A stretch of DNA of 64,000 nt from JAVBWI01 sp036677445 (GTDB taxonomy: Bacteria; Bacillota; Clostridia; Christensenellales; CAG-138): NCBI GenBank assembly GCA_036677445.1, contig JAVBWI010000027.1:1-64000 (forward strand), in the 5' to 3' direction. Position 1 is the first letter of the stretch. Each line of letters starts with the position of its first letter. Both the position numbers and the translations under genes were made by a program. The notes below the pieces were generated by a model, which ran no database searches, was not told where the DNA came from, and saw nothing but the letters and a program-made list of their open reading frames with translations. Shown here one piece after another: positions 18,285 through 27,414 of this stretch.

Positions 18285-18329
18285 CGGCCAAAAAACGACA
18301 GTTCATAAACGCGACAAGCAGAAGCAAAT

Positions 18330-18370
18330 AATCGCAGCCTGAGCACTTTTTAAACATGCAGGCTGCGATT
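18330..18370 (+). terminator. Stem-loop between response regulator and phosphorylase genes
   Basis: Perfect 12-bp stem AATCGCAGCCTG/CAGGCTGCGATT with a 17-base loop, followed by only a short T run, so it may attenuate or stabilise rather than fully terminate. Confidence 0.45.
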
Positions 18371-18437
18371 TATACTTGATTGTAGATATCACAAGAAGAC
18401 ATTGTTGCCTTTCATACCAAATATGCCGGAGGAACAT

Positions 18438-20825
18438 ATGCAATACGGCCATTTTGATAGCGATGCCAAAGAATATGTTATAGACCGCGTGGACCTGCCC
18501 GTCTCCTGGACCAACTACATCGGCGCAAAAGATATGTGCGGCGTATTCAACCATACGGCGGGCGGGTACCTGTTTTACAAATCCCCGGAATACCACCGCA
18601 TTACCCGCTTCCGGCCCAACGGCGTGCCCATGGACGGACCCGGGCACTACGTATACCTGCGGGACGACGAAACGGGCGAATACTGGAGCGTTTCCTGGCA
18701 GCCGGTGGGCAAGCCGCTTGAGAACGCGCGCTATTCCTGCCGCCACGGGCTTTCCTATACCGTTTATACGTGCGAATACAACGGCATCCGCGCCACGCAG
18801 AGGCTTTCCGTGGCGATGGACGATCCCGTGGAAATCTGGGACGTTACGCTCACAAACATCAGCGGACGGCCGCGAAATATCAGCGTATTTTCCTACTGCG
18901 AGTTCTCGTTCCACCACATCGCCATGGACAACCAGAATTTCCAGATGAGCCTGTACGCGGCAGGCTCCCGGTATGAGCGGGGCGTCGTCGAGCATGACCT
19001 CTACTACGAGGAGAACGGCTGCCAGTTCTTTACCGCAAGCTTTACGCCGGATGGCTTCGACTGCCTGCGGGACAGCTTTATAGGCCCCTACCGCACGGAA
19101 AAGAACCCGCTCGCAGTGGAGCGCGGCGAATGCTCCGGCAGCTTTGAAAAGGGCGGCAACCACTGCGGCGCGCTGCATAAAAGGTTTGCTTTGAGTCCGG
19201 ATGAAACGGCACGCTTTTTCTTCCTTCTGGGGGAAGGCAAAGCGGAAGCCGGCATCAGGATGCGGGAAAAGTACGGCAATGCGGAAGCCGTGGACGCGCA
19301 GGGCAAGAAGCTTGCGGCGTTCTGGGAGGAAAAGCTTTCCTGTTTGCAGGTTATAACCCCCAACCCGGGCATGAACGAACTCATCAACACCTGGACGCTG
19401 TACCAAAGTGAGATCAACGTACTGTTCTCCCGCTTTTCCTCCTTCATCGAGGTGGGCGGCCGCACGGGCCTGGGGTACCGCGATACCGCACAGGACGCCA
19501 TGACCATACCGCACGCAGAGCCGGAGGGCTGCAAGCTGCGCATTCTGCAATTGATGCGTGCGCTGACCTCCCATGGGTACGGCCTGCATCTGTTTGAGCC
19601 AAGGTGGTTTGAGCCGGAGGAGGAAAAGCCCTTCAAATCCCCCACCGTCATCCCGACGCCGGAAAAATCCAGCTTTGTGCACGGCATCAAGGACGCCTGC
19701 TCGGACGACGCGCTGTGGCTAATCGGCGCAGTGGTGAACTATGTGAAGGAGACGGGGGATTTCGAACTCCTTTCCACCGTGCTTCCCTACGCCGACGAAG
19801 GCGAGGACACCGTATACAGCCATCTCAAGCGAATTCTTTTGTTCACCGCGCGGGAAACCGGCCCCAACGGCATCGCAAAGGGCCTGCGGGCGGACTGGAA
19901 CGACTGCCTGAATTTGGGCGGCGGCGAAAGCGCGATGGCGAGCTTTTTGCATTACTGGGCGCTCAACCAGTTTGTGGAGCTTGCGGGGCATTTAGGGCGC
20001 AAAGAGGATGCAAATTACTTTTCCGCCATGGCAAGGGACGTCAGACGCCGCTGTGAGGAAGTGTTATGGGATGGCGCGTGGTACATCCGCGGCATTACGG
20101 CGGACGGGCGTAAAATCGGCACCGCCAGCGATAAAGAGGGCAAGGTGCACCTGGAGAGCAACGCCTGGGCGGTACTGTCAGGCGTTGCTTCCCCTGAGCG
20201 CGGCCGCGCCTGTATGGACGCGGTGAGGGAATACCTTTTTACGGAATACGGCCTGATGCTCAACGCGCCGCCCTATACCGAGCCCGACGAGAACATAGGG
20301 TTTGTTACCCGCGTGTATCCGGGCGTCAAGGAAAACGGCGCGATATTCTCCCATTCCAATCCATGGGCATGGGCGGCAGAATGCAGTTTAGGCCGCGGGG
20401 AAGCCGCCATGACATATTACGACGCGCTCTCCCCCTACAACCAGAACGATAAAATCGAGATCCGTCAGGCCGAACCCTACACCTACTGCCAGTTTGTCAT
20501 GGGGCGCGCGCACACAGCGTTCGGCCGGGCGCGGCACCCGTTTATGACGGGCAGCGCGGGCTGGGCATATTTCAGCGCCACGCAATACATGCTGGGCGTC
20601 AGGCCGGGGTTTGACGGGCTTACGGTAGACCCCTGCATCCCCAAAGACTGGAAGGGCTTTTCCGTCACGCGCATCTACCGCGGCGGGATTTACCGCATCC
20701 GGGTCAATAACCCGCGCGGCGTGGAAAAAGGTGTCGTGTCCATTCTGGTTGACGGGCGGCGGGCGGAAAAAATCCCGCTCATCCATCCCGGCGAAGCGTG
20801 CGATATCGCGGTTGAAATGGGGTAA
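18438..20825 (+). CDS. GH94 disaccharide phosphorylase, probably N,N'-diacetylchitobiose phosphorylase
   Basis: 795 residues, close to characterised chitobiose phosphorylases. The N-terminal beta-sandwich (to about 270) opens with a GHFD/YVIDRVDLPVSWTNY segment, followed by a helical linker and an (alpha/alpha)6 barrel. Family residues include TGLGYRDTAQD near 355 and the catalytic-acid motif ADWNDCLNLGGGES (DWND at 486-489), plus the phosphate-loop region near HSNPWAW and the C-terminal GSAGW. Reaction in the family: disaccharide + phosphate to sugar-1-phosphate + sugar. A strong GGAGGA site selects this ATG over an upstream TTG. The GlcNAc assignment rests on similarity in the N-terminal part and on the adjacent mutase, NagB and GlmS; cellobiose or another beta-glucoside remains possible. 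Confidence 0.78.
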   Translation: MQYGHFDSDAKEYVIDRVDLPVSWTNYIGAKDMCGVFNHTAGGYLFYKSPEYHRITRFRPNGVPMDGPGHYVYLRDDETGEYWSVSWQPVGKPLENARYSCRHGLSYTVYTCEYNGIRATQRLSVAMDDPVEIWDVTLTNISGRPRNISVFSYCEFSFHHIAMDNQNFQMSLYAAGSRYERGVVEHDLYYEENGCQFFTASFTPDGFDCLRDSFIGPYRTEKNPLAVERGECSGSFEKGGNHCGALHKRFALSPDETARFFFLLGEGKAEAGIRMREKYGNAEAVDAQGKKLAAFWEEKLSCLQVITPNPGMNELINTWTLYQSEINVLFSRFSSFIEVGGRTGLGYRDTAQDAMTIPHAEPEGCKLRILQLMRALTSHGYGLHLFEPRWFEPEEEKPFKSPTVIPTPEKSSFVHGIKDACSDDALWLIGAVVNYVKETGDFELLSTVLPYADEGEDTVYSHLKRILLFTARETGPNGIAKGLRADWNDCLNLGGGESAMASFLHYWALNQFVELAGHLGRKEDANYFSAMARDVRRRCEEVLWDGAWYIRGITADGRKIGTASDKEGKVHLESNAWAVLSGVASPERGRACMDAVREYLFTEYGLMLNAPPYTEPDENIGFVTRVYPGVKENGAIFSHSNPWAWAAECSLGRGEAAMTYYDALSPYNQNDKIEIRQAEPYTYCQFVMGRAHTAFGRARHPFMTGSAGWAYFSATQYMLGVRPGFDGLTVDPCIPKDWKGFSVTRIYRGGIYRIRVNNPRGVEKGVVSILVDGRRAEKIPLIHPGEACDIAVEMG

Positions 20826-20829
20826 CACA

Positions 20830-22245
20830 ATGATCAGGTTCGGAACGGGCGGCTGGCGCGCCATTATCGCGGATGAGTTTACCAAAGCCAACCTGCAGCT
20901 TTTGGTGAGCGGCCTTTGCCGCATGATGCGGGACGAAGGGAAAGCCGAAAAAGGCGTGTGCATCGGCTACGACCGGCGTTTTTTATCCAAAGAAGCCGCG
21001 ATGTGGGCTGCCGAGGTGTTTGCGGGCAACGGCGTGCTTTGCAGGATTTTGGACCGGGAGGCCCCCACCCCGCTCATTATGTATACCGTGAAGCTCTATT
21101 CTCTGGAGTACGGGCTTGCCATCACCGCCAGCCACAACCCGGCCATATATAATGGCTTAAAGCTGTTTACATCCGGAGGCCGGGACGCGGAGGAGATCAT
21201 AACGCGAAAGCTCGAGGACTATATTGCGCGCGTGAAGGAAGTCAAGACCCTCCCCTATCCGCAGGGCCGTTCGTCGGGGCTGATTGAGGAAATCAACCCG
21301 CAGAACGCATATATCGACAGCATACTCTCGCTTGTGGATGTAGAGGCCATCAAATCCGCACGGCTGAAAGTAGCCTTCGACCCGATGTTCGGCGTGAGCC
21401 AAACCAGCCTTCGCACCATATTAATGACCGCGCGCTGCGAGGTTTACGCCATACACGAGCGGCACGATACGCTCTTTGGCGGCAGGCTCCCCGCGCCCAA
21501 CGTGGATACGTTAAGCTCTTTGAGCAACTTCGTAGTGGAGAACAACTGCGACATCGGCATCGCCACCGACGGAGACGCCGACCGCATCGGCGTGATCGAC
21601 GACAAAGGCGAATTCGTGCACCCCAACCACCTCCTTGTGCTGCTCTACTACTACCTGATGCAGTACCGCGGCTGGCGCGGCCCGGTGGTGCGCAACAACT
21701 CCACCACCCACCTGCTGGACAGAGTGGCGGGAGGGTATGGCGAAGCCTCTTACGAGGTGCCGGTGGGCTTTAAGCACATTTCCTCCAAAATGGAGGAGGT
21801 CGGCGCGATCATAGGGGGCGAATCCTCCGGCGGCCTTACCGTAAAAGGCCATATCCGGGGTAAGGACGGCATTTATGCCGCCGCCCTGCTGGCTGAAATG
21901 ATGGCGAAGACGGGCAAACGGCTTTCGGAACTGTATAGCGAAATCACGGACCGGTTCGGCTCCGTCTATACCGCGGAAGCTGAATTGATGCTTACCCCCG
22001 TGATCAAAGAGGCGCTAAGCCGCAGGCTGCTGGAGGAAAAGGAGCTTCCGCGCTTCCCGTTTGAGATACAGAAGGTCTCGTACCTGGACGGCTGCAAGGT
22101 CTACTTTGCAAACGGCGGCTGGGCCGTGGCGCGCTTTTCGGGCACAGAGCCGCTGCTGCGGCTATGCAGCGAAATGTCCTCCGAGCAGGACGCCTTAACC
22201 TGCATCCGTTTGTTCCAAAGCATACTCGAAGGGGTGGCGGCATGA
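20830..22245 (+). CDS. Phosphohexomutase (PGM/PMM family), likely acting on GlcNAc-1-phosphate
   Basis: 471 residues with all four family sites: phosphoserine loop TASHNP (Ser101), metal loop DGDADR, sugar loop GGESSGG and phosphate-binding RFSGTEPLLR. It starts five bases after the phosphorylase stop and its stop overlaps the NagB start (ATGA), so the three are translationally linked. That linkage suggests it turns the sugar-1-phosphate released by the phosphorylase into the 6-phosphate. The ATG used here is the one aligning with MIRFGTGGWR, the invariant N-terminus; longer frames run back into the phosphorylase. Confidence 0.9.
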   Translation: MIRFGTGGWRAIIADEFTKANLQLLVSGLCRMMRDEGKAEKGVCIGYDRRFLSKEAAMWAAEVFAGNGVLCRILDREAPTPLIMYTVKLYSLEYGLAITASHNPAIYNGLKLFTSGGRDAEEIITRKLEDYIARVKEVKTLPYPQGRSSGLIEEINPQNAYIDSILSLVDVEAIKSARLKVAFDPMFGVSQTSLRTILMTARCEVYAIHERHDTLFGGRLPAPNVDTLSSLSNFVVENNCDIGIATDGDADRIGVIDDKGEFVHPNHLLVLLYYYLMQYRGWRGPVVRNNSTTHLLDRVAGGYGEASYEVPVGFKHISSKMEEVGAIIGGESSGGLTVKGHIRGKDGIYAAALLAEMMAKTGKRLSELYSEITDRFGSVYTAEAELMLTPVIKEALSRRLLEEKELPRFPFEIQKVSYLDGCKVYFANGGWAVARFSGTEPLLRLCSEMSSEQDALTCIRLFQSILEGVAA

Positions 22246-22967
22246 AAATCATCAAGATGCCGGATTACAGCGGCATGAGCAGGCAGGCTGCAAACATACT
22301 TTCCGCGCAGGTCATCATGAAGCCGGACAGCGTATTGGGGCTTGCCACGGGTTCTACGCCCATCGGCGTATACAAACAGCTGGTGGAATGGACTAAAAAA
22401 GGCGATATCGATTTTTCGCAGATTCGCACCGTCAACCTGGACGAATACTGCGGCCTTGCGCCCGGCCACGCACAGAGCTACGCATATTTTATGTGGGAGC
22501 ATCTTTTCTCCCATATCAACATCAAAAAAGAAAATGTCCATCTCCCCGATGGGCTGGAAGCGGATGCAAAAAAGGAATGTGCCCGCTACAACGCGCTGTT
22601 GGAGGCGCTTGGCTTTATCGATTTGCAGCTCTTAGGCATCGGTCACAACGGGCACATCGGCTTTAACGAGCCGGGGCATGCCTTCGCGCTGGAAACCCAT
22701 CGCGTCAAGCTGACCGAAAGTACGCGAAAGGCCAATTCCCGCCTGTTTGCAAGCATCCAGGACATGCCGCGCTACGCCTACAGCATGGGCATCAAATCCA
22801 TCATGCAGGCGCGGCGCCTCCTCGTCATTGTTTCGGGCGCAGACAAGGCGGATATCGTAAAGGAAGCGTTCACGGGCGAGGTCTCCCCCGCCGTGCCCGC
22901 CTCCGTATTGCAGCTCCATCCCGGCGTTACGCTGGTGGGAGATGAGGCGGCGTTATCCGGGCTGTAA
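22242..22967 (+). CDS. nagB: Glucosamine-6-phosphate deaminase
   Basis: 241 residues, the size of Bacillus-type NagB. Signatures: GLATGSTPIGVY (phosphate binding), VNLDEYCGL with the catalytic Asp, and LGIGHNGHIGFNEPG with the ring-opening His and Glu. It converts glucosamine-6-phosphate to fructose-6-phosphate and ammonia, feeding amino sugar carbon into glycolysis. Final gene of the phosphorylase operon. No nagA deacetylase is visible in the window, so GlcNAc-6-phosphate deacetylation must be done by a gene elsewhere. Confidence 0.95.
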   Translation: MKIIKMPDYSGMSRQAANILSAQVIMKPDSVLGLATGSTPIGVYKQLVEWTKKGDIDFSQIRTVNLDEYCGLAPGHAQSYAYFMWEHLFSHINIKKENVHLPDGLEADAKKECARYNALLEALGFIDLQLLGIGHNGHIGFNEPGHAFALETHRVKLTESTRKANSRLFASIQDMPRYAYSMGIKSIMQARRLLVIVSGADKADIVKEAFTGEVSPAVPASVLQLHPGVTLVGDEAALSGL

Positions 22968-23025
22968 GGATTATGCGCCCAGTGCAGTCTATTTACAGAG
23001 CCTATGCGCGCGTCCGCTTGCTTTG

Positions 23026-24852
23026 CTACTCCACCGTTACCGATTTTGCAAGGTTGCGCGGTTTATCGATATCGCAGCCCTTGAGCGACGCGACATAATA
23101 CGCGAACAGCTGCAGCGGCAGCACGGAAAGCGAAGGCAGCGCAAATGCGTCCCCCGCGGGCAGCCATACCACATGGTCGGCTGCTTCCTCCACGCCGGGG
23201 GCGCCTTTCTGCGCCAAAGCGATGACCTGCGCGCCGCGCGCCTTGACTTCGCGGATGTTGCTGACCATCTTTTCCAGCAGGCCGCGGTTGGTGCACAGCG
23301 CCACCACCAGCGTACCCTGCTCGATAAGCGATATGGTGCCGTGCTTTAACTCGCCCGCGGCATACGCCTCTGAGTGGATGTAGGAAATCTCCTTAAGCTT
23401 TAAGGAGCCTTCCAGCGCCAGCGCGTAATCGAGATTGCGGCCGATAAAGAATATATCCTTGTGGTTAAAATACTGCGAGGCAAGGTATTGCAAATGCTCG
23501 TGCTGCTTTAACAATTCCTCCGCCTGCGCGGGCAGCTTCTCCAGCGCGGCGAGCCGTTCGCCCGCCTCCGCCTGGTTCAGCCTGCCGTGCAGCAGCCCCA
23601 ATTGCAGCGTGAGCAGATAGAACATCGCAAGCTGCGTGCTGTACGCCTTGGTGGTGGCGACGGCGATTTCCGGCCCCGCCCAGGTGTAAAGCACATCGTC
23701 GCTTTCGTTCGCGATGGCGCTGCCCACCACGTTGACGATGGAAAGCACCTTCGCGCCGCGCGCCTTTGCTTCGCGCAGGGCGAAAAGCGTATCGATGGTC
23801 TCGCCGCTCTGGCTGATGACGATGCACAGCGTGTGCTCGTCAAGCAGCGGATTGCTGTAGCGGAATTCCGACGCAAGGTCGCAGTACACGGGTATACGCA
23901 GCGCATCCTGCAGCAGCAGGCGGCCGATGCAGCCCACATGCCACGCGGAGCCGCAGGCGACGATCTGTATCTGGCGGACGGAGCGCAATTCCTCGTCGGT
24001 GATGTGTTTCAGTTCCAGTTGGATGCGCCCCCCGTGCATGCGCGGGGAAAGCGTATCTCGTATGGCCTTGGGCTGCTCCATGATCTCCTTGATCATGAAA
24101 TGCTCGTACCCGCCCTTTTCGGCGGAGGCCACGTCCCAGGTGATGGTTTCCTCCCCGCGCTGGACGCGTTCGCCCTGCCGGTCGTAGACGGTGACGGATT
24201 CCGGCGTGATGACGGCAAGCTCCCGCTCATGCAGGCGCAGTACCCGGCGGGTGTGCTTTAACAGCGCGGGTACATCCGAGGCGATGAAGTTTTCGCCTTC
24301 GCCCAAGCCCACGACCAGCGGGCTGTCCTTACGGGCGGCGATGATCTGCCGCGGATGATCCGAAAACAGTATGCCCAGCGCAAACGCGCCTTCCAGCAGC
24401 GCCATGGCCTCCTGCGCGGCGGCGACGGGGTCGCCGTGATAGCAGTAATCCAAGAGCTGCGAAACGATCTCGGTATCCGTCTCGGAACAGAATGTGTATC
24501 CGTGCCCCAAAAGGAAATTGCGCAGCGTCACATAATTTTCCACAATGCCGTTGTGTACCACCGCGACCCTGCCGCTGTGCGACATGTGCGGGTGGGCGTT
24601 CAGATCCGAAGGCTCGCCGTGCGTGGCCCAGCGCGTGTGGCCGATGCCGCAGGTGCCGGGCATGGCGGCGCCCTCCTCCGTCATCTCCCGCAATACGGCA
24701 AGGCGGCCGCGCGCCTTTTTCACATGGATGCCCGCGGGCGTACACAGCGCCAGCCCCGCGGAGTCATAACCCCGATACTCCAGCTTGGTCAGACCTTCCA
24801 GCAGTATGGGCGCAGCCTGACGCTCCCCCGTATAACCGACTATTCCACACAT
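23026..24852 (-). CDS. glmS: Glutamine-fructose-6-phosphate aminotransferase
   Basis: 608 residues. Starts MCGIVGYTG with the catalytic Cys2 of the glutaminase domain, has GHTRWATHG and the two SIS domains with VACGSAWHVG, ISQSGETIDT and ARGNPRNLAKSVTVE-type end (RNLAKSVTVE). Makes glucosamine-6-phosphate for peptidoglycan. It is convergent with the nagB operon, so synthesis and breakdown of the same metabolite lie tail to tail. GGAGGT precedes the ATG. The catalytic core of the glmS ribozyme, usual in Firmicutes leaders, is not visible; a 165-bp repeat element occupies the leader instead. Confidence 0.97.
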   Translation of the reverse strand: MCGIVGYTGERQAAPILLEGLTKLEYRGYDSAGLALCTPAGIHVKKARGRLAVLREMTEEGAAMPGTCGIGHTRWATHGEPSDLNAHPHMSHSGRVAVVHNGIVENYVTLRNFLLGHGYTFCSETDTEIVSQLLDYCYHGDPVAAAQEAMALLEGAFALGILFSDHPRQIIAARKDSPLVVGLGEGENFIASDVPALLKHTRRVLRLHERELAVITPESVTVYDRQGERVQRGEETITWDVASAEKGGYEHFMIKEIMEQPKAIRDTLSPRMHGGRIQLELKHITDEELRSVRQIQIVACGSAWHVGCIGRLLLQDALRIPVYCDLASEFRYSNPLLDEHTLCIVISQSGETIDTLFALREAKARGAKVLSIVNVVGSAIANESDDVLYTWAGPEIAVATTKAYSTQLAMFYLLTLQLGLLHGRLNQAEAGERLAALEKLPAQAEELLKQHEHLQYLASQYFNHKDIFFIGRNLDYALALEGSLKLKEISYIHSEAYAAGELKHGTISLIEQGTLVVALCTNRGLLEKMVSNIREVKARGAQVIALAQKGAPGVEEAADHVVWLPAGDAFALPSLSVLPLQLFAYYVASLKGCDIDKPRNLAKSVTVE

Positions 24853-24882
24853 ATGGCTGTACCTCCAAAACGCTTACACTTC

Positions 24883-25047
24883 TAAGTAACCGCTGATTAA
24901 TTCAGAACGATGTCTTGACGGCTGTTTTCACCTCCTGCTGCGTCGCTAAATCTTGAAATAGCGCTGCTATTCCTGCGATTTTGCTCCTTGCAGGCCATGA
25001 AACCATCTCGTCAATCCATCATCCCTCATTTAATCAGCGCTTACCTA
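24883..25047. repeat. 165-bp MITE-like element in the glmS leader
   Basis: Imperfect terminal inverted repeats of about 23 bp (GTAACCGCTGATTAA at one end, GTAAGCGCTGATTAA inverted at the other). The interior has no open frame and includes GACGAGATGGTTTCATGGCC and a TAGCAGCGCTATT stem on the minus strand. No transposase is nearby, so it would move only in trans. Nearly all of the glmS leader consists of it. Confidence 0.65.
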
Positions 25048-25060
25048 AGAACAATATACG

Positions 25061-25088
25061 TTAATACTTTACACCGAATGCCGTGCAA
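25061..25088 (-). promoter_or_regulatory. Predicted glmS promoter
   Basis: Minus strand: -35 TTGCAC, 16-base spacer, -10 TATTAA. It lies outside the MITE-like element, so the element would be transcribed in the glmS leader. Confidence 0.4.
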
Positions 25089-25101
25089 AAGGAACGAAAA
25101 C

Positions 25102-25130
25102 TTGTGTGAACAAATACGCGGTGGTATGAT
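25102..25130 (+). promoter_or_regulatory. Predicted folC promoter
   Basis: -35 TTGTGT, 17-base spacer, -10 TATGAT, about 35 bases before the folC start. Confidence 0.45.
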
Positions 25131-25165
25131 AAAGCAGCAAAAACGGTAATGACAGAGGAGTAACC

Positions 25166-26422
25166 ATGCAGCCCCACGATGTATTCAATTATCTCGACCA
25201 TGCCCAGCTGCGGCGCTCGCCGCCATGTTTAAAAGATATGGAGGCGCTGCTTCGCGCGCTGGGCGACCCGCAAAGCGCGTTTTGCGCCGTGCACATCGCG
25301 GGCACCAACGGCAAGGGCTCCACCGCCGCCATGCTGGACTCCATACTGCGCCGCGCGGGGTATAAAACCGGGCTTTTTACCTCGCCGTTCATACACCGTT
25401 TCCACGAGCGTATCCGTGTAAACGGCGCGGAAATTTCCGACGCCGCGCTGTGCGCGCACGCCGCGCGCGTGCGGACCGCCGAAGAAAGGGAAGGTCTTCG
25501 CCTGAATTTCTTCCAGATCGTTACGGCGATGGGCTTTTTGCATTTTGCCGCGGAGCAATGTGATATCGCCGTGGTGGAAGCGGGACTTGGCGGCAGGCTG
25601 GACCCCACCAATGCGCTTCCCCGCCCGGCCGCCGCGGTCATCACCCGCATCGGCCTGGACCATATGGCGCTCTTGGGCGATACGGTAGAAGACATTGCAT
25701 GGGAGAAAGCGGGCATCATAAAACCCGGCGGCGACGTGGTGCTGCTGTCGCAAACCGCGGAGGTGGAACGGGTCGTAGAGACCGTGTGCAGCGAAAAAAG
25801 CGCGCATCTGTATCGCGCGGACGTACCCGCATCTGAAATCAGGGACGGGGCGCTGGTGCTGCACAGCAAACTTGGTCCGCTCACGCTGGGGCTTTCCGGC
25901 AGTTACCAGGCGGAAAACGCCGCTGTGGCGCTGGAAACCGTGCGCGTGCTCGGAAAAAGCGGCTTTTCGATACCGAACTCCGCCGTGCGCAAAGGGCTGC
26001 TTTGCGCACGCTGGCCCGCGCGGTTCGAACTGCTTTCCCGCGATCCCGTGCTGCTGCTCGACGGCGCGCACAACCCGCAGGGCGCGCAGTCGCTTTGTGA
26101 CAGCCTGCGGGCATATTACCCCGGCCGCGCCTGCGTATTCTTAATGGCCGGCATGCGCGATAAGGATTATATTGGCTGCATACACGCCGTGGCGCCGCTT
26201 GCGCGCGCCATGGTCGCCGTACCGCTCAACGAGGCGCGCGCGCTGCCCGCCTCGATGCTCGCCGATGCAATGCGCCCCTGTTGCGCCACTGTGCGGCAGG
26301 CAAACGGCGTGGAAGACGGCCTGCGCATGGCGCTTTCGCTCGCGCAGCCGGAGGATGTGATTTGCGCATTCGGTTCGCTGCATCTGGCGGGGCCGGTACG
26401 CGCGTATATGCAGCGTATTTGA
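25166..26422 (+). CDS. folC: Folylpolyglutamate synthase / dihydrofolate synthase
   Basis: 418 residues of the Mur-ligase superfamily. ATP loop IAGTNGKGSTAAML at about 47-60, the SPFIHRFHERIRVNG segment, the Glu-containing VVEAGLGGRLDPTN, and C-terminal domain residues LLDGAHNPQGA. Adds glutamates to folates in the cytosol. Many Clostridia have a single protein doing both synthase steps. GAGGAG precedes the ATG. It is alone between glmS and the tetR gene. Confidence 0.95.
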   Translation: MQPHDVFNYLDHAQLRRSPPCLKDMEALLRALGDPQSAFCAVHIAGTNGKGSTAAMLDSILRRAGYKTGLFTSPFIHRFHERIRVNGAEISDAALCAHAARVRTAEEREGLRLNFFQIVTAMGFLHFAAEQCDIAVVEAGLGGRLDPTNALPRPAAAVITRIGLDHMALLGDTVEDIAWEKAGIIKPGGDVVLLSQTAEVERVVETVCSEKSAHLYRADVPASEIRDGALVLHSKLGPLTLGLSGSYQAENAAVALETVRVLGKSGFSIPNSAVRKGLLCARWPARFELLSRDPVLLLDGAHNPQGAQSLCDSLRAYYPGRACVFLMAGMRDKDYIGCIHAVAPLARAMVAVPLNEARALPASMLADAMRPCCATVRQANGVEDGLRMALSLAQPEDVICAFGSLHLAGPVRAYMQRI

Positions 26423-26491
26423 GGCGCGCCGTATAGCGCGGCCGAAACCGGCCTGACGTGCAAGAATATCGCGGCATTGTGTTTGCATATC

Positions 26492-26520
26492 TTGACATGT
26501 GTCATTTTGTGCGTTATTAT
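26492..26520 (+). promoter_or_regulatory. Promoter of the TetR gene
   Basis: Near-consensus: -35 TTGACA, 17-base spacer, -10 TATTAT. The palindromic half-site pair that follows overlaps the transcription start. Confidence 0.7.
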
Positions 26521-26524
26521 AGTT

Positions 26525-26540
26525 AAACAACCGGTTAGTT
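26525..26540. promoter_or_regulatory. Candidate TetR operator (own promoter)
   Basis: AAACAACCGGTTAGTT is a 16-bp near-palindrome around CCGG. Its right arm, read as AACTAACC, recurs upstream of the radical SAM gene. Position just after the -10 is typical for autorepression. Confidence 0.5.
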
Positions 26541-26552
26541 AGGAGTATGTAT

Positions 26553-27287
26553 ATGCCAAATGAACCTGCCGAAAGAGAAGAAGCCAAAGAACGCATCATC
26601 AAAGCATCCGTAGCGCTGTTTTCGGAAAAGGGCTTTGATTCCACGCGCGTGAACGAAATCGCGGATGCCGCCGACGTGAATAAGGCGCTGATCTATTACT
26701 ATTTCAAAAGCAAGGCGGACATTCTGGATTATTTGCTGCAAACCCTGTTCGACGATATTAACCGGCTGGCGTTGGACTTCGTGAATGAAAACGTCATCCG
26801 CATGATTCAGGACGGGCGGCTGGATATCGAGGCCGACCGTTTCCATTTTATTGACGACAATGCCATCGCTTTGTTTCTGGGGCATATGAAGCAGTATTAT
26901 GTGCATCTGGTCGATTATGTGCTGGAGCGCAAGTCCGTTTTCCGCATATTGATGCTGGAATCCCTGAAGAAGAGCGGACATCAAAACGACCTGTTCCGGT
27001 TTTTCACCATGGCAAAGCCTGATAGCAGCAACAGACTTTATAAAATGATCAGCGAGGCCGATCACGATTTTACGTATCCGCCAGAGCTGGTAGCGCTTAA
27101 ATTCTTCTTTGTGCTCGTTCCTATTGTCAGCTTTGCCGCCTATTTTGACGAATACAAAACCCTGCTCGGCATCGGGGATGAGCAGCTCAAGAACACCTTC
27201 CTCAGCGCCATCGCCATGATAATGCCCGCATTCATCTCCGGAACCGACCTGTTGCTCAACAACGACCTGTACGGCAAGCTGGAATAG
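26553..27287 (+). CDS. TetR/AcrR-family regulator
   Basis: 244 residues. N-terminal HTH (about 8-60) with the usual AKERIIKASVALFSEKGF and VNKALIYYYFKSKADIL, then a helical ligand domain of unknown specificity, rather long and with a hydrophobic segment near 190 (FFFVLVPIVSFAAYF) that is probably a helix core rather than a membrane span. The ATG seven bases after AGGAG is preferred over one that abuts it. Downstream is only the radical SAM gene, under a promoter with the same half-site, so that gene is the likely target. Confidence 0.9.
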   Translation: MPNEPAEREEAKERIIKASVALFSEKGFDSTRVNEIADAADVNKALIYYYFKSKADILDYLLQTLFDDINRLALDFVNENVIRMIQDGRLDIEADRFHFIDDNAIALFLGHMKQYYVHLVDYVLERKSVFRILMLESLKKSGHQNDLFRFFTMAKPDSSNRLYKMISEADHDFTYPPELVALKFFFVLVPIVSFAAYFDEYKTLLGIGDEQLKNTFLSAIAMIMPAFISGTDLLLNNDLYGKLE

Positions 27288-27345
27288 GCAAAACAGGCTT
27301 CCGGCATGCGGGCGCGCTTGTGCGGAAGCATTTTTTTAGGCGGAA

Positions 27346-27366
27346 TTAACCGAATGGTTAGTTAAC
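27346..27366. promoter_or_regulatory. Candidate TetR operator upstream of the radical SAM gene
   Basis: Inverted pair TTAACC and GGTTAGTT separated by four bases (GAAT), overlapping a likely -35 region. The half-site AACTAACC is identical to the one at the TetR promoter although spacing differs. Confidence 0.4.
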
Positions 27367-27414
27367 ATATATTTTCATTGCAATGCATATAACGCAATAA
27401 GGAGGAATTTAAAA

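Noticed and set aside
18303..19682. 459-codon antisense frame over the GH94 gene
   Set aside because: No start signal and no family similarity; shadow of the sense codon bias.
24853..25060. glmS ribozyme in the glmS leader
   Set aside because: I looked for the conserved core on the minus strand and did not find it; the space is taken by an inverted-repeat element.
26020..26045. GCGGTTCGAAC segment reminiscent of a tRNA T-arm
   Set aside because: Lies inside folC in frame, with no acceptor stem or anticodon arm around it.
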